From: Lapidilactobacillus dextrinicus DSM 20335
Lineage (GTDB): Bacteria; Bacillota; Bacilli; Lactobacillales; Lactobacillaceae
DNA length: 64,000 nucleotides
Assembly (NCBI RefSeq): GCF_001436095.1
Contig: NZ_AYYK01000001.1
Location: 124,001 to 188,000, forward strand
Reading direction: 5' to 3'
Made by a program: the position numbers and the translations under genes. Under the pieces are notes generated by a model, which did no database searches, was not told the DNA's origin, and worked only from the letters and a program-made list of their open reading frames with translations. Below are positions 1-9,413 of the stretch, piece after piece. How positions within the stretch are numbered: the first letter of the stretch is position 1; every line of letters starts with the position of its first letter.

Positions 1-114
1 TACTGCTTCGGAAACAATATTCTCAGAAGCAATTAGTTCAATGTTCTGCTTTTGTCGTGCTTCTTCTTGATGAATGGCACGCCATACTTCTTGATCTTTT
101 TCTACAAATGTCAT
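1..114 (-). CDS. glyA: Serine hydroxymethyltransferase, N-terminal part (cut by window edge)
   Basis: Only the first 38 codons lie in the window. They include [14 protein letters not shown], the hallmark N-terminal stretch of PLP-dependent serine hydroxymethyltransferase, which converts serine to glycine while loading one-carbon units on tetrahydrofolate. The start is ATG at 112-114, six bases after a strong AGGAGGT (complement of 121-127). It follows sua5 in the same direction, the usual lactobacillar order, with a terminator between, so it probably has its own promoter. The catalytic lysine lies outside the window. Confidence 0.93.
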   Translation of the reverse strand, partial: MTFVEKDQEVWRAIHQEEARQKQNIELIASENIVSEAV

Positions 115-214
115 TGGCAGACCTCCTCATGTGCCTATTATACCCAAATTTACCAACAATTCGAAAATAAATACCCAAATCAGGTCATTTCGTTAAACAA
201 TAATTCACGAGTAA

Positions 215-252
215 CAAAAAAGTCAGCAACAAAATTCGTTGCTGACTTTTTT
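215..252 (-). terminator. Rho-independent terminator after the tdk-prfA-prmC-sua5 operon
   Basis: Stem AGTCAGCAAC / GTTGCTGACT with a short AT loop, flanked by A and T runs on both sides. It lies 12 bases past the sua5 stop on the minus strand. Confidence 0.88.
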
Positions 253-263
253 ATAATTTATTT

Positions 264-1307
264 TTAAAGATCCGCTTGTAAATCCATTCCCGTCGTAAAG
301 AATTTGCCACCAGCGGCTTTCTTTAAGCGATTCATATAAGCAATTCCTAAGCCAGTTTCAGGGACACCAGCCGCCAAGATTAACTTGATTTCAGGCTGCA
401 AGTCGTAGTCACGTAAACCGGCAAATAATTGATGACCGCCAGTACTAACGTCTGTTCCTAATGAATAAGTGTCCAAACGTTCAGCTTGAGGAAGTTTGGC
501 TAGTTGTTGGTCAAAAGCCAGCACCCCAAACTTCTTGGGATAATGCTGTAAAGTTTCTGCAACTACTGCTGAGAAATCTTGATCTGGTTGCACAATCAGC
601 ACTTGCGCATTAGGTGCATAGTGCTTATATTTCATTCCTGGTGCCTTGGGAACTTCATTAGCGGCAACGTGATGCATTTCTGTTTCCACTTCACCCAAAA
701 TCGGTGTTAAATCAGCAGCCGTTAAATAACCTGGTCGTAAAATAGCCGCAGGTTTAATACTTAAATCAACCACCGTTGATTCTAAGCCAACTTTAGTTGG
801 ACCATCATCTAAAATGCCAGTAATTTTGCCATTTAAGTCGTGATAAACATGTTCTGCTAAGGTTGGACTGGGTTTGCCAGAAGTATTAGCTGAGGGGCCA
901 ACAATAGGAATCCCCGTCTCCTCAATTAAGGCTAAAGTTGCTGCGTTATTAGGCATTCGAAAAGCAGCCGTCTCTAATCCACCAGTCACAGCTGACAATA
1001 ACTTACCTGGTTGTAGTGGCAAAATAATTGTCAGCGGACCCGGCCAAAATTTAGTCATTAACTCTACTGCTAAATCATTAGGCTTAGCATATTGCCAAAC
1101 CATTTCTGGTGAAGCAACATGTACAATCAACGGATTATCGCTAGGACGACCCTTAGCTGCGTAAACCTGGTGCACGGATGCTTCATTATTGATGACCGCA
1201 CCTAATCCATAAACTGTTTCAGTTGGAAAAGCCACCAACTTCCCAGCACGTAATGCTTGGGCCGCTTCGGGAATGTCTTTTTGTTGATAAATTTTTGTTT
1301 CCATCAT
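264..1307 (-). CDS. L-threonylcarbamoyladenylate synthase, two-domain Sua5 type
   Basis: First enzyme of tRNA t6A modification: makes threonylcarbamoyl-AMP from threonine, bicarbonate and ATP. The N-terminal YrdC domain shows AFPTETVYGLGA and KGRPSDNPLIVHV; the tail after about residue 200 is the Sua5 C-terminal domain, including APGMKYKHYAP. About 347 residues, normal for Sua5 and longer than stand-alone YrdC. The reading frame is open 15 codons upstream, but GAGGCG sits 5 bases before the ATGATG ending at 1307, so I start there. It follows prmC by 17 bases in one operon. Confidence 0.93.
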   Translation of the reverse strand: MMETKIYQQKDIPEAAQALRAGKLVAFPTETVYGLGAVINNEASVHQVYAAKGRPSDNPLIVHVASPEMVWQYAKPNDLAVELMTKFWPGPLTIILPLQPGKLLSAVTGGLETAAFRMPNNAATLALIEETGIPIVGPSANTSGKPSPTLAEHVYHDLNGKITGILDDGPTKVGLESTVVDLSIKPAAILRPGYLTAADLTPILGEVETEMHHVAANEVPKAPGMKYKHYAPNAQVLIVQPDQDFSAVVAETLQHYPKKFGVLAFDQQLAKLPQAERLDTYSLGTDVSTGGHQLFAGLRDYDLQPEIKLILAAGVPETGLGIAYMNRLKKAAGGKFFTTGMDLQADL

Positions 1308-1324
1308 AATCGCCTCAAAATAAA

Positions 1325-2170
1325 TTAATATACCCTTGCCATGCGTGGCCAATCAGCCAAGTCATGGCGAATCTCAACTTGATGCTGTGGTAAGGCATTT
1401 TGAAAAATTGTTTTAATTGCTAGTGCTTGTTGATAACCAAACTCCATAAACAAATTACCTTGTGGTTGGAGATAATGTGCCACCTCAACAGCCAGTCGTT
1501 CATAAATTGCTAAACCTTGATGGTCAGCAAATAAAGCCGTTTGTGGTTCAAAATTCAAGACTGAATAGTCCATGACCTTTTTTTCATCTGTGGCAATGTA
1601 TGGCGGATTAGAAACAATCACGTCAAACTTAGTTTCAGATGCCGGCAAGGCTTGCCACAAATCACCTTGATAAAAGGTGACAGGTAGCTGTAAATTGGTC
1701 GCATTTTCTTGAGCAACGGTTAAGGCAGCGTTACTAATGTCCGTTGCTACAACAGTACTATTAGGGAAATGTTGCTTTAACGCTAAAGCAATTGCGCCAC
1801 TACCTGTGCCAATATCTAAAATTCGCAAAGACGTCGTTGCCGGATAGACTTCACCAATCCAACTAACCAATTCTTCTGTTTCTTGCCTCGGAATTAGGGT
1901 GGCTTGATTAACCTTTAGTTTTAAGCCAGCAAACCAAGCATAACCTAGTAAATATTGTGCCGGTAAACCTGTTTTTAATTGGGCAACATCTTGTTCAAAT
2001 TGCTGCCAAACAGATTCAGGCATTGGGCGGCGTTCATTTAATAATAAATCTGTTTTACGCCAATCTTGCCGTTCTAATAAAACATATTCAGCTGCTTCCG
2101 GATCACGATCTGCTTTTTGTAATAGCAAAAAAGCCCAATCCAGGGCCTCTTTATAGTTGGTCGGCTTCAT
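1325..2170 (-). CDS. prmC: Peptide chain release factor N5-glutamine methyltransferase
   Basis: SAM-dependent methylation of the GGQ glutamine of release factors RF1 and RF2. Visible motifs: SAM-binding [15 protein letters not shown] and the amide-methyltransferase signature [11 protein letters not shown]. Start ATG at 2168-2170 with GGAG ten bases upstream gives 281 residues, the usual size; this start overlaps the end of prfA by 20 bases, implying translational coupling with its substrate protein. The longer open frame to 2209 lacks a ribosome binding site. Confidence 0.94.
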   Translation of the reverse strand: MKPTNYKEALDWAFLLLQKADRDPEAAEYVLLERQDWRKTDLLLNERRPMPESVWQQFEQDVAQLKTGLPAQYLLGYAWFAGLKLKVNQATLIPRQETEELVSWIGEVYPATTSLRILDIGTGSGAIALALKQHFPNSTVVATDISNAALTVAQENATNLQLPVTFYQGDLWQALPASETKFDVIVSNPPYIATDEKKVMDYSVLNFEPQTALFADHQGLAIYERLAVEVAHYLQPQGNLFMEFGYQQALAIKTIFQNALPQHQVEIRHDLADWPRMARVY

Positions 2171-3245
2171 CAGAGATTTGCTCCAACTTCTTCGTTTGAT
2201 CCGAAACAATTAATGCATCGATTACTTCACCGAGATCACCATTCATAATTCGGTCTAACTTATTTAAAGTTAAACCAATTCGGTGATCGGTCACACGGTT
2301 TTGTGGGTAGTTGTAAGTACGAATTCGTTCTGAACGATCCCCAGTTCCGACCGCAGATTTACGGCTAGCGTCATATTCACTTTGGTTTTGACTTTCATAG
2401 TAGTCATAAACCCGCGCACGCAAAATTTGCATGGCCTTTTCTCGGTTTTGTTGTTGTGAACGTTGGTCTTGCATCGCAACGACAATACCAGAAGGAATAT
2501 GAGTCATTCGTACTGCTGAAGAGGTCTTATTGATATGCTGACCACCGGCACCAGATGAACGATAAACGTCTACTCGGATATCTTTAGGATCAATATCAAT
2601 ATCAACTGAATCGTATTCAGGCATAACCGCAACGGTTGAGGTTGAGGTGTGTACCCGACCTTGTGATTCGGTTACGGGGACGCGTTGAACCCGGTGAGCA
2701 CCATTTTCATACTTTAATTTAGAATAAACGTTCTCACCAGTAATCATGACTGCTACTGACTTAAAGCCACCGACTTCAGTACGGTTCTCATCGATTAATT
2801 CGAAATGCCAACCTTCACGTTCAGCATAATGATGATACATATCCAATAAGTCTGCAGCAAATAATGACGCTTCATCGCCACCAGCAGCGCCGCGAATTTC
2901 CATGATGATATTTTTATCATCGTTAGGGTCTTTAGGAACCATCATTAATTTAATTTCGTCTTCAAGTTGATCACGCTCGACAGTTAAATCAGCCAATTCT
3001 TCTTTTGCCAAATCGGCTAATTCTTTATCGTCACTTTCGCGCATCATTTGATCGTTCTCAGCAATTTCTTTAATGACTTCACGATAACGTTTGTACTTGC
3101 TGACAATATCGGTCATGCTTGCTGACTCTTTAGAAACTTCTAAGTAACGCTTCGTATCAGCGATGACTTCGGGATCGGCCATCATTTCAGTTAATTCATC
3201 ATAGCGATCAATTAACCCATCTAATTGAGCTAAAATTTTATCCAT
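2151..3245 (-). CDS. prfA: Peptide chain release factor 1
   Basis: Recognises UAA and UAG and triggers peptide release on the ribosome. [20 protein letters not shown] contains the catalytic GGQ, the glutamine methylated by the next gene, prm[16 protein letters not shown] region and a helical N-terminal domain fit RF1; at 364 residues it is full length. Its ATG shares one base with the tdk stop (TAATG). Confidence 0.97.
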   Translation of the reverse strand: MDKILAQLDGLIDRYDELTEMMADPEVIADTKRYLEVSKESASMTDIVSKYKRYREVIKEIAENDQMMRESDDKELADLAKEELADLTVERDQLEDEIKLMMVPKDPNDDKNIIMEIRGAAGGDEASLFAADLLDMYHHYAEREGWHFELIDENRTEVGGFKSVAVMITGENVYSKLKYENGAHRVQRVPVTESQGRVHTSTSTVAVMPEYDSVDIDIDPKDIRVDVYRSSGAGGQHINKTSSAVRMTHIPSGIVVAMQDQRSQQQNREKAMQILRARVYDYYESQNQSEYDASRKSAVGTGDRSERIRTYNYPQNRVTDHRIGLTLNKLDRIMNGDLGEVIDALIVSDQTKKLEQISDEADQL

Positions 3246-3847
3246 TAGTTGCTTCCTTCCAAAGAATTATCAATATTATTCAATAATGGATGATTGTAAT
3301 GTTCACGACAAACCGGATAATAAGATTCATTGCCGCCAATTTGAATTTGGTCACCTTCATAAACTGGTCGATCATTGTTAATTCGCAGATTCATAATTGC
3401 TTTTCTGTGGCAGAACCAGCAAACTGTTTTGATTTCTTCTATCTTATCTGCGTATAACAGCAAATATTTAGAACCTTCAAATAATTCATTACGAAAATCA
3501 TTCTTTAAGCCAAAGGTCATCACGGGAATGTGCAACTCATCAACAACTTGTGCTGCTTCCAAAACATGATGCTTCTCCAAAAATTGTGCTTCATCAATTA
3601 ATACACATGAAGCATCGGGATTGGTTTGCTTAACCCTATCGAATAAATTCGTCTCAGCAAAAATAGGATCAGCCTTACGCTTCAAGCCAATTCGACTAGC
3701 AACATAACCCACACCATCGCGAGAATCCACACCACTGGTCATTAACAAAACTGATTTGTTTTCTTCCTCGTAGTTATGAGCAATCTTCAAAATATCGATT
3801 GTTTTGCCAGAATTCATCGCTCCGTAGCGAAAAAATAGTTGCGCCAT
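3245..3847 (-). CDS. tdk: Thymidine kinase
   Basis: Phosphorylates thymidine in the salvage pathway. P-loop [11 protein letters not shown] near the N-terminus, LIDEAQFL around residue 90, and zinc-binding cysteines (CWFC and later PVCREH) near the C-terminus mark the type II family. The start is ATG at 3845-3847, eight bases after GGAGG; the frame is open 17 codons further but without a binding site. First gene of the tdk-prfA-prmC-sua5 operon. About 200 residues, normal. Confidence 0.95.
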   Translation of the reverse strand: MAQLFFRYGAMNSGKTIDILKIAHNYEEENKSVLLMTSGVDSRDGVGYVASRIGLKRKADPIFAETNLFDRVKQTNPDASCVLIDEAQFLEKHHVLEAAQVVDELHIPVMTFGLKNDFRNELFEGSKYLLLYADKIEEIKTVCWFCHRKAIMNLRINNDRPVYEGDQIQIGGNESYYPVCREHYNHPLLNNIDNSLEGSN

Positions 3848-3920
3848 ATTTTTGCCTCCAGATTTTAATTTCCGCTTTTTAGTATAACCGAAAATCAACT
3901 AATTGCCTAGATTAATTGAT

Positions 3921-4014
3921 CAGAGTGTAAAAAGCTACGAATTGGCGACATGGATTTAAAATAGCATCGATTTGATAGTATTGCAAAACAATACAGTCTT
4001 TGAGCCCTATTTTT
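3921..4014. repeat. Degenerate copy of a short dispersed palindromic repeat
   Basis: Begins CAGAGTGT, followed by AAAGCTACGAATTGGCGACATG, split here as AAAGCTACG and TTGGCGACATG, and ends CTTTGAGCCC plus a T run. The same landmarks in the same order frame the unit at 58490-58604. The middle is diverged. It occupies most of the gap between divergent tdk and murT. Confidence 0.5.
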
Positions 4015-4039
4015 CAGCTCTTGCAAAGTATGATAGAAT
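4011..4039 (+). promoter_or_regulatory. Probable murT promoter
   Basis: TTTTCA and TAGAAT separated by 17 bases, ending 38 bases before the murT start. The -35 is weak and overlaps the end of the repeat at 3921-4014. Confidence 0.4.
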
Positions 4040-4077
4040 AGACCAGTACTAATTCTGAAACGATCGAGGTTATCACT

Positions 4078-5424
4078 ATGTCAATAAAGGCCGCCTTTGC
4101 CAGCCTTGTTGGAAAGAGCAGCTACTGGTTTCTGCATAACTTCCGCAGCGGTGGCAGTTCATTCCCCGGTAAAATCGCTACAAGAATTGATCCGCGAATT
4201 CTTGGTCATTTAGCCAAAGACTACGACGTTATCATCGTTACCGGTACCAATGGTAAAACGATGACCACTTCTTTGCTGACAAAAATTCTTAATGAACAAT
4301 ACGATGAAGTTCTGACTAACCCAAGTGGTTCTAACATGCTTCAAGGTATTGTCACATCATTTTTATCAGCACCTAAAAAAGGTAAACGGCCACTGGCTGT
4401 CTTAGAAGTTGATGAAGCTAACGTTGCCCCAGTCTGTGAACAACTAACACCTAAAGCTTTTCTACTAACGAATATTTTTCGTGATCAAATGGACCGCTAC
4501 GGTGAAATTTATACCACCTATCAAAAAATTCTTGATGGTATTAAATTAGCACCAGAAGCAACTGTTATTGCTAACGGCGATGCGCCAATTTTTCACTCAG
4601 TTAAACTTCCTAACCCGACTATTTACTATGGTTTTGACAATAACGATGATCAGCATAAGGATCTACGGGCTAGTTTTAATTCAGACGGCGTCTTATGTCC
4701 TGTCTGCAATCATATTTTACATTATCATATGATTACTTATGCTAACTTAGGCGATTATTTCTGTCCTAATTGTGGCTTTAGTCGACCTGAATTAACAGAT
4801 GCCGTCACAGCTGTTCAAGAATTACGACCAACTTTTTCTAACTTTATTATTAATAAGCAGCCTTTAACTGTTCATGTCGGTGGTATGTATAATATCTACA
4901 ACGCTTTGGCTGCTTACACAATGGCTAATTTCTTAGGGGTTGACCATGACAAAATCGCCGATGCCTTTAACTATGATGAACAAGTTTTTGGCCGTCAAGA
5001 AGTCATTAAACTTAATGGTAAACGCGCAACGATTATTTTAGTTAAAAATCCTGTTGGTTTGAATCAAGTGTTTGATTTGATCAAGACTGATCCTCATCCT
5101 TATTCACTTGGCTTCTTGCTAAATGCTCACGCAGCCGATGGTAAGGATACCAGTTGGATTTGGGATGGCGAGTTTGAAGGTTTGCCTTTCGCCGATATTC
5201 CTGAAATTGTCGTTGGTGGCGAACGAATGAAAGACATCCAACTCCGCTTTAAAGTAGCAGGTGCTAAAGATGATCAAGTTGTCACATCTGATTCATTAAC
5301 AGATTTTATTGCTAAAGCTGGTCAAGTGCCAGATGACCAACTCTATATCCTCACCACTTATACTGCAATGTTAGCACTACGTAAACAGTTAGCAGCCCAA
5401 GGTATCGTTTCTGCTGGATTTTAA
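4078..5424 (+). CDS. murT: Lipid II isoglutaminyl synthase, Mur-ligase-like subunit MurT
   Basis: Large subunit of the MurT-GatD complex that amidates D-glutamate of lipid II. Shows Mur-ligase P-loop VTGTNGKTMTTS near residue 57, a zinc-ribbon insertion with CPVC and CPNC (about residues 207-232), and the C-terminal DTSWIWD whose first Asp is the residue that, in studied MurT proteins, works with the GatD triad. At 448 residues it is full length. GAGG lies 8 bases before the ATG. Oddity: gatD normally follows directly, but here a terminator starts 18 bases after the stop. Confidence 0.93.
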   Translation: MSIKAAFASLVGKSSYWFLHNFRSGGSSFPGKIATRIDPRILGHLAKDYDVIIVTGTNGKTMTTSLLTKILNEQYDEVLTNPSGSNMLQGIVTSFLSAPKKGKRPLAVLEVDEANVAPVCEQLTPKAFLLTNIFRDQMDRYGEIYTTYQKILDGIKLAPEATVIANGDAPIFHSVKLPNPTIYYGFDNNDDQHKDLRASFNSDGVLCPVCNHILHYHMITYANLGDYFCPNCGFSRPELTDAVTAVQELRPTFSNFIINKQPLTVHVGGMYNIYNALAAYTMANFLGVDHDKIADAFNYDEQVFGRQEVIKLNGKRATIILVKNPVGLNQVFDLIKTDPHPYSLGFLLNAHAADGKDTSWIWDGEFEGLPFADIPEIVVGGERMKDIQLRFKVAGAKDDQVVTSDSLTDFIAKAGQVPDDQLYILTTYTAMLALRKQLAAQGIVSAGF

Positions 5425-5441
5425 AATAAAGCCTTAAATAC

Positions 5442-5478
5442 AAAAACTCTAAATCCGAATTTGGATTTAGAGTTTTTT
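5442..5478. terminator. Bidirectional terminator between murT and the serine hydrolase
   Basis: Stem AACTCTAAATCC / GGATTTAGAGTT with A and T runs at the two ends, between convergent genes. Confidence 0.9.
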
Positions 5479-5522
5479 AGTTATTTTGATTAAGTCAAAA
5501 TTATCTCAATTAGATAAGTAAA

Positions 5523-6524
5523 CTAGTTTGGTAACTCTGCGATAAATTGTTGGGCAATTTTTTCACGCCAATCTAAAAAAGCACTGTTTTGTTCATGGGG
5601 ATGAACGCGATTAGTTAAAACAATTAAGCCTTGTTGCAACTCATCATCTAACATCAACATTGTTCCCGTATAGCCAGTATGATAAAGCAGCGGTTGCCCT
5701 TGACGTGGATAGCGTAAATCCCATCCCAATGACCGTCCTAATTGATGATGCGTATAATCAGCATATAGTTTTTTAATGAAGGTACGCGAAATCAATTGTG
5801 GCAGATCTGGTCGTTGTCCCAAATACCATTGAGCAAATTGTTGCAGATCTGTTAAAGAAGCAAATAAGCCAGCTGAACCACAATGTTCCCCTAAAACTCG
5901 TGCCTTAGGATCATGAACAATGCCTTGTAGTAATTGACCGTAACGCGTATTAGTTGGCACACAACGAGCTGGATCAGGCGTAAAAGTCGCATCATGTAAG
6001 CGAAGCGGTTGTAAAACTTGCTCTGTCATAACTTGTTGAACTGGTTGTTGATAAATGGCTTCAATAATCCAGCCTAAATATAACAAACCAATATCGGTGT
6101 ACACAACTTTTCGTTCAAAGGTACTAGTCACCGGCAATTTTAACAGGGCAGCTTTTAATTCAGCAGCCGGTAATTGATCACGATTAGGAATGAATCCTGC
6201 TATTCCTGAAGTGTGCGTTAATAAGTGCCACAATTGCACACGTTCATCTTGAAATTCTGGCAAAAATCGTTGCACAGTATCAGTCAATGATAGTCGTTTA
6301 GCTTCAACTAATTGAAGAATCACGGTCGTCGTACCAATCACTTTGGTTAAGCTGGCCAAATCATATTGCAAGCCTGGCGTTAACTGGCGTCTTTGGGGAA
6401 CTAACTCTCGCCAACCAAAAGTTTGTGTTAACACTTCAGAACGATTAATTAGTGCATAACTAATCCCAGGAACAATTTTTTGAGTCACTAAATCATGTAA
6501 TAATTGTTGTGTTTGTGGATACAT
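5523..6524 (-). CDS. Serine hydrolase of the class C beta-lactamase / penicillin-binding fold
   Basis: Shows the SxxK active-site motif as SLTK (residues 58-61), a Tyr motif YTD in VVYTDIGLLYLG in place of YSN, and HTG in LYHTGYTGT in place of KTG. No signal peptide or membrane segment is visible, so it looks cytoplasmic. At 333 residues it fits the beta-lactamase-related esterase/peptidase group common in lactobacilli; substrate unknown. Whether it acts on peptidoglycan, esters or D-amino-acid peptides cannot be told. Single gene between two terminators. Confidence 0.8.
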   Translation of the reverse strand: MYPQTQQLLHDLVTQKIVPGISYALINRSEVLTQTFGWRELVPQRRQLTPGLQYDLASLTKVIGTTTVILQLVEAKRLSLTDTVQRFLPEFQDERVQLWHLLTHTSGIAGFIPNRDQLPAAELKAALLKLPVTSTFERKVVYTDIGLLYLGWIIEAIYQQPVQQVMTEQVLQPLRLHDATFTPDPARCVPTNTRYGQLLQGIVHDPKARVLGEHCGSAGLFASLTDLQQFAQWYLGQRPDLPQLISRTFIKKLYADYTHHQLGRSLGWDLRYPRQGQPLLYHTGYTGTMLMLDDELQQGLIVLTNRVHPHEQNSAFLDWREKIAQQFIAELPN

Positions 6525-6601
6525 TAACTCACCTCATGAAATTACCTTAGCATTTTTTCAAACCAATTAACATATTCCCTTAATCGGTTGTACCTAAAAA
6601 A

Positions 6602-6636
6602 TAAACCACCAATAATCAAAATTATTGGTGGTTTTA
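6602..6636 (-). terminator. Terminator of the Rgg-like regulator gene
   Basis: Stem AAACCACCAATAAT / ATTATTGGTGGTTT, immediately downstream of the stop codon at 6638 on the minus strand. Confidence 0.88.
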
Positions 6637-6637
6637 T

Positions 6638-7528
6638 TTAGTCAGCTATAGTTGCTTGCCACTTTTTCATTAAAGACGCTGTTTTTAATTCAGTTACCAC
6701 ATCACGATTTAACCGCGCAAAAGCTAAAGTTTCCTGATACAATCTTTGAATGTCAGTCGCTGGTTGATTAGTCACAATTGCATTCGTCAATGCTAGAAAC
6801 TTTAACCGAGCTAAATAATAAGTCAAATGTTCAGCTGCACATAGTTGTACGCCTGTTTCAATCAATTCGTTGCTTTTAGCAAGCTCCTCTTGTTGGCTTA
6901 AAAATTCAGCTGAGAAAAAAATTAAGGTTAGGCGGCGTAAATAAAACTTCTTTTCATCTTCTCGTTCAGGGACGGTCAATGGCTGCTGCAAATAATCAAT
7001 AACTTTATTGAAGAAGAATTTTGCCCGAGCCTCTTGGCGATGTCTTAGGTATAAAATCCCGGAGCCTAAATAGGACAGTTGGGTAAAAATAGTCTGATGT
7101 TTTTCATCAAGATCATCTAAAATTCGGGAAAAATCAAATAAAATATCGGCTAGTTTTTGATTCGTTAACGTCCGAATCATTCCCTGCAAATAATAAAATT
7201 GCATTTGGTACAGCGGTGCTTCGATCTTATCAATATCAACGTTTTTTAATTCTTTAACGGCAAAGCGATAATCCTCGCGCATTAAAGCATCTTCAATATC
7301 ATCTAATTGATAACGTAAGGCCACAACGGAAACTTCCGGATCACTATAAAGATCGTCAACGGTTAGGCCAATTCGTGAACATAATTGATTAAGAATATTT
7401 AGCGAAGGAACCTTACCATTATTCTCAAACTTACTAACAGTTGCTTGTGTACAAATTCCTGCAGCAATTTTAGTTTGGGACATTTTCATCGCTTTACGCT
7501 GTTTTATAAAGACTTCAATATTCATCAT
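6638..7528 (-). CDS. XRE-family transcriptional regulator, Rgg-like
   Basis: N-terminal helix-turn-helix (about residues 5-62: SQTKIAAGICTQATVSKFEN, then PSLNILNQLCSRIGLTVDDL) followed by a long all-helical C-terminal part like the repeat domain of Rgg/PlcR-type peptide-sensing regulators. 296 residues is typical for Rgg. GAGGTG lies 7 bases before ATGATG; I use the first ATG. I looked in the flanking 120 bases for a short pheromone gene and saw none with a convincing start site, so the ligand, if any, is unknown. Confidence 0.78.
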   Translation of the reverse strand: MMNIEVFIKQRKAMKMSQTKIAAGICTQATVSKFENNGKVPSLNILNQLCSRIGLTVDDLYSDPEVSVVALRYQLDDIEDALMREDYRFAVKELKNVDIDKIEAPLYQMQFYYLQGMIRTLTNQKLADILFDFSRILDDLDEKHQTIFTQLSYLGSGILYLRHRQEARAKFFFNKVIDYLQQPLTVPEREDEKKFYLRRLTLIFFSAEFLSQQEELAKSNELIETGVQLCAAEHLTYYLARLKFLALTNAIVTNQPATDIQRLYQETLAFARLNRDVVTELKTASLMKKWQATIAD

Positions 7529-7652
7529 TAGCGTTCACCTCAGCCAATATATTCGCTATGTATCTAAATATATTATAACTTATTCCCATAAAAATATAAC
7601 CACGCTTAACAATAAATACCCACACTCGAAATATTTCTAACTTAAAAGCCAG

Positions 7653-8444
7653 TTAATAAGCTCGTAAGACCGTAAAAATATTAAGCAGGGTATGATTAAA
7701 AGCATCAGGAACTTCCGCCATAATATCATGACCACACTTGGGCACGAGAATTTCTGTCACCTGTGAATTAGATTGTGCCACCCACTTACCATAACCGAAA
7801 CGATAATAAGGACTTTGCCGGGCCGAAATAAAATAAGTCGGACACTTTTCGGCAATAGCTGTTGCTCGCCAATCTGCTTGCACATGATTTTTTAATAGCG
7901 GCAGAGCTTTTTCACGAATAAACGGATGCGCTTGTTTAGCCTGATTAAACACAGCAAAAACATCCTGGCGGAAACCAGCTAACGTTTCTTTGACCTTTGG
8001 CCGCTTAGCATAACTGGTTTGCCAATTACTTTGATTAATGCCGACAAAGCCATACGGCCAGTCAGGATCACTAATCATTTTAGGTGACTGGTCAACTAAA
8101 ATGAGCGCTTTGATCTTAATTTCAGGATAACGTTGACGTAAATTCCAAATCACACTACAACCCATTGAATGACAAATTAAAATTGGTTTTGCTAACTGTA
8201 ACTGATTAATTAAGGCCGCTAAATCGTCGCTTAATTGATCTAAGGTCGTGGCATACTGGCCTTGTGATTGACCTTGACCACGAAAATCCCAAGTGATGGC
8301 TTCAAAGTTGGCTTTAGTGACCGTTTCAATTTGTCCATGCCAAATTTCCTGGTAACTGCCAAAACCATTCACGAAAACAACAGGTTCCCCACTGCCAAAT
8401 CGATTCACCGAAACTTGTTGCTGTGTTGATAACGAGAGTAACAT
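7653..8444 (-). CDS. Alpha/beta hydrolase
   Basis: Compact alpha/beta hydrolase of 263 residues. FVNGFGSYQEIW forms the oxyanion region, LICHSMGC carries the nucleophile Ser (GxSxG variant HSMGC), and the catalytic His is in PKCGHDIM near the C-terminus. No signal peptide. FRGQGQSQG follows the strand-4 pattern of the family. Substrate not deducible. Downstream of the rluA-type gene but separated by a terminator. Confidence 0.8.
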   Translation of the reverse strand: MLLSLSTQQQVSVNRFGSGEPVVFVNGFGSYQEIWHGQIETVTKANFEAITWDFRGQGQSQGQYATTLDQLSDDLAALINQLQLAKPILICHSMGCSVIWNLRQRYPEIKIKALILVDQSPKMISDPDWPYGFVGINQSNWQTSYAKRPKVKETLAGFRQDVFAVFNQAKQAHPFIREKALPLLKNHVQADWRATAIAEKCPTYFISARQSPYYRFGYGKWVAQSNSQVTEILVPKCGHDIMAEVPDAFNHTLLNIFTVLRAY

Positions 8445-8463
8445 TGATAATACCTCTTACATA

Positions 8464-8490
8464 AAAATCGCTTAAAAATTTTAAGCGATT
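8464..8490 (-). terminator. Terminator after the pseudouridine synthase gene
   Basis: AAATCGCTTAAAA / TTTTAAGCGATTT, almost loopless inverted repeat in the 55-base gap. Confidence 0.7.
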
Positions 8491-8499
8491 TAATCAATT

Positions 8500-9375
8500 T
8501 TATTTAATAATGTTAGCTAGATCTTCAGGAATCGACGCCGTAAATGACTGCTTGACCCCTGTATATGGTTCCATAAAGGATAGCTGCCATGCATGAAGTG
8601 CTTGCCGTTCAATGCCTTGATCCATTGGGCCTTGATATAATTCATCTCCTAATAAAGGGTGACCAATTGAAGCAAAGTGGGCGCGAATTTGATGGGTCCG
8701 ACCCGTATGCAATTTAACGCGCACTACCGTTGCTTGCGGTAATCGTTTCTCAACCCAATACTCTGTTTTAGCTGCTTTGCCGGTAGCTGTCACAACTTGT
8801 TGGAAGCCAGTTGGACTTTGAGCTAGTGGTGCTTCGATCACACCATGATCATCCGGTAACTGACCGGCAACAATCGCTAAATAAATTTTTTCTAATTGAT
8901 GTTGATCTTGTTGTTGCACAAATAAATTGTTGGTCAAAATGTCATGAGCAACTAATACCAAACCACTACTAAATCGATCTAGTCGCGTGATGATATGCGG
9001 TTTGCGATCAGGGCTCTTGACTGCTCGCCAATGGCCCTTAACTCGATTAACCAAAGTATCGGTTGAGTTAGCAGGCCCAGGGACAGTATTTAAACCAGCT
9101 GGCTTATTAAGTAATAAATAGTGCGCTGTTTCAGCAACAACTTCTAATTCGCCATCACTGCCCGCAACATCTGCATCAGAACCTTCAGGTGGAAAAATAA
9201 CCGTTAGTTGTTCGCCACTGGTTAAGGCATAATCAAACGGCACAATTTGTTCATTAACTAAAACCCGGCCACGCCGTTTTAACTCCGAGTACAAACGATG
9301 ACTAACTCCTTTGGTTGCTAAAAAGCGTTTAATGCTCTTTTCTGAATCACTTTCGACTTGCCATTTGATTTCCAT
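8500..9375 (-). CDS. RluA-family rRNA/tRNA pseudouridine synthase
   Basis: Converts specific uridines in RNA to pseudouridine. Motif RLDRFSSGLVLVAHD contains the catalytic Asp, and GRTHQIRAHFASIGHPLLGD is the second family signature. The N-terminal 75 residues look like an S4-type RNA-binding segment (FLATKGVSHRLYSELKRRG). 291 residues, full length. The RluD-like subgroup is likely, but the target uridine cannot be assigned. GGGA lies before the ATG; recQ is 38 bases upstream, likely co-transcribed. Confidence 0.9.
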   Translation of the reverse strand: MEIKWQVESDSEKSIKRFLATKGVSHRLYSELKRRGRVLVNEQIVPFDYALTSGEQLTVIFPPEGSDADVAGSDGELEVVAETAHYLLLNKPAGLNTVPGPANSTDTLVNRVKGHWRAVKSPDRKPHIITRLDRFSSGLVLVAHDILTNNLFVQQQDQHQLEKIYLAIVAGQLPDDHGVIEAPLAQSPTGFQQVVTATGKAAKTEYWVEKRLPQATVVRVKLHTGRTHQIRAHFASIGHPLLGDELYQGPMDQGIERQALHAWQLSFMEPYTGVKQSFTASIPEDLANIIK

Positions 9376-9413
9376 AAAATTTAGGTCCCTTCTTTTTTGG
9401 GCGGTTCTTAATA

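Noticed and set aside
52-267. Plus-strand open frame of 71 codons
   Set aside because: It runs antisense through the start of glyA and the operon terminator and has no ribosome site.
7529-7652. Possible pheromone gene next to the Rgg-like regulator
   Set aside because: No short frame with a ribosome site and hydrophobic peptide was visible on either strand.
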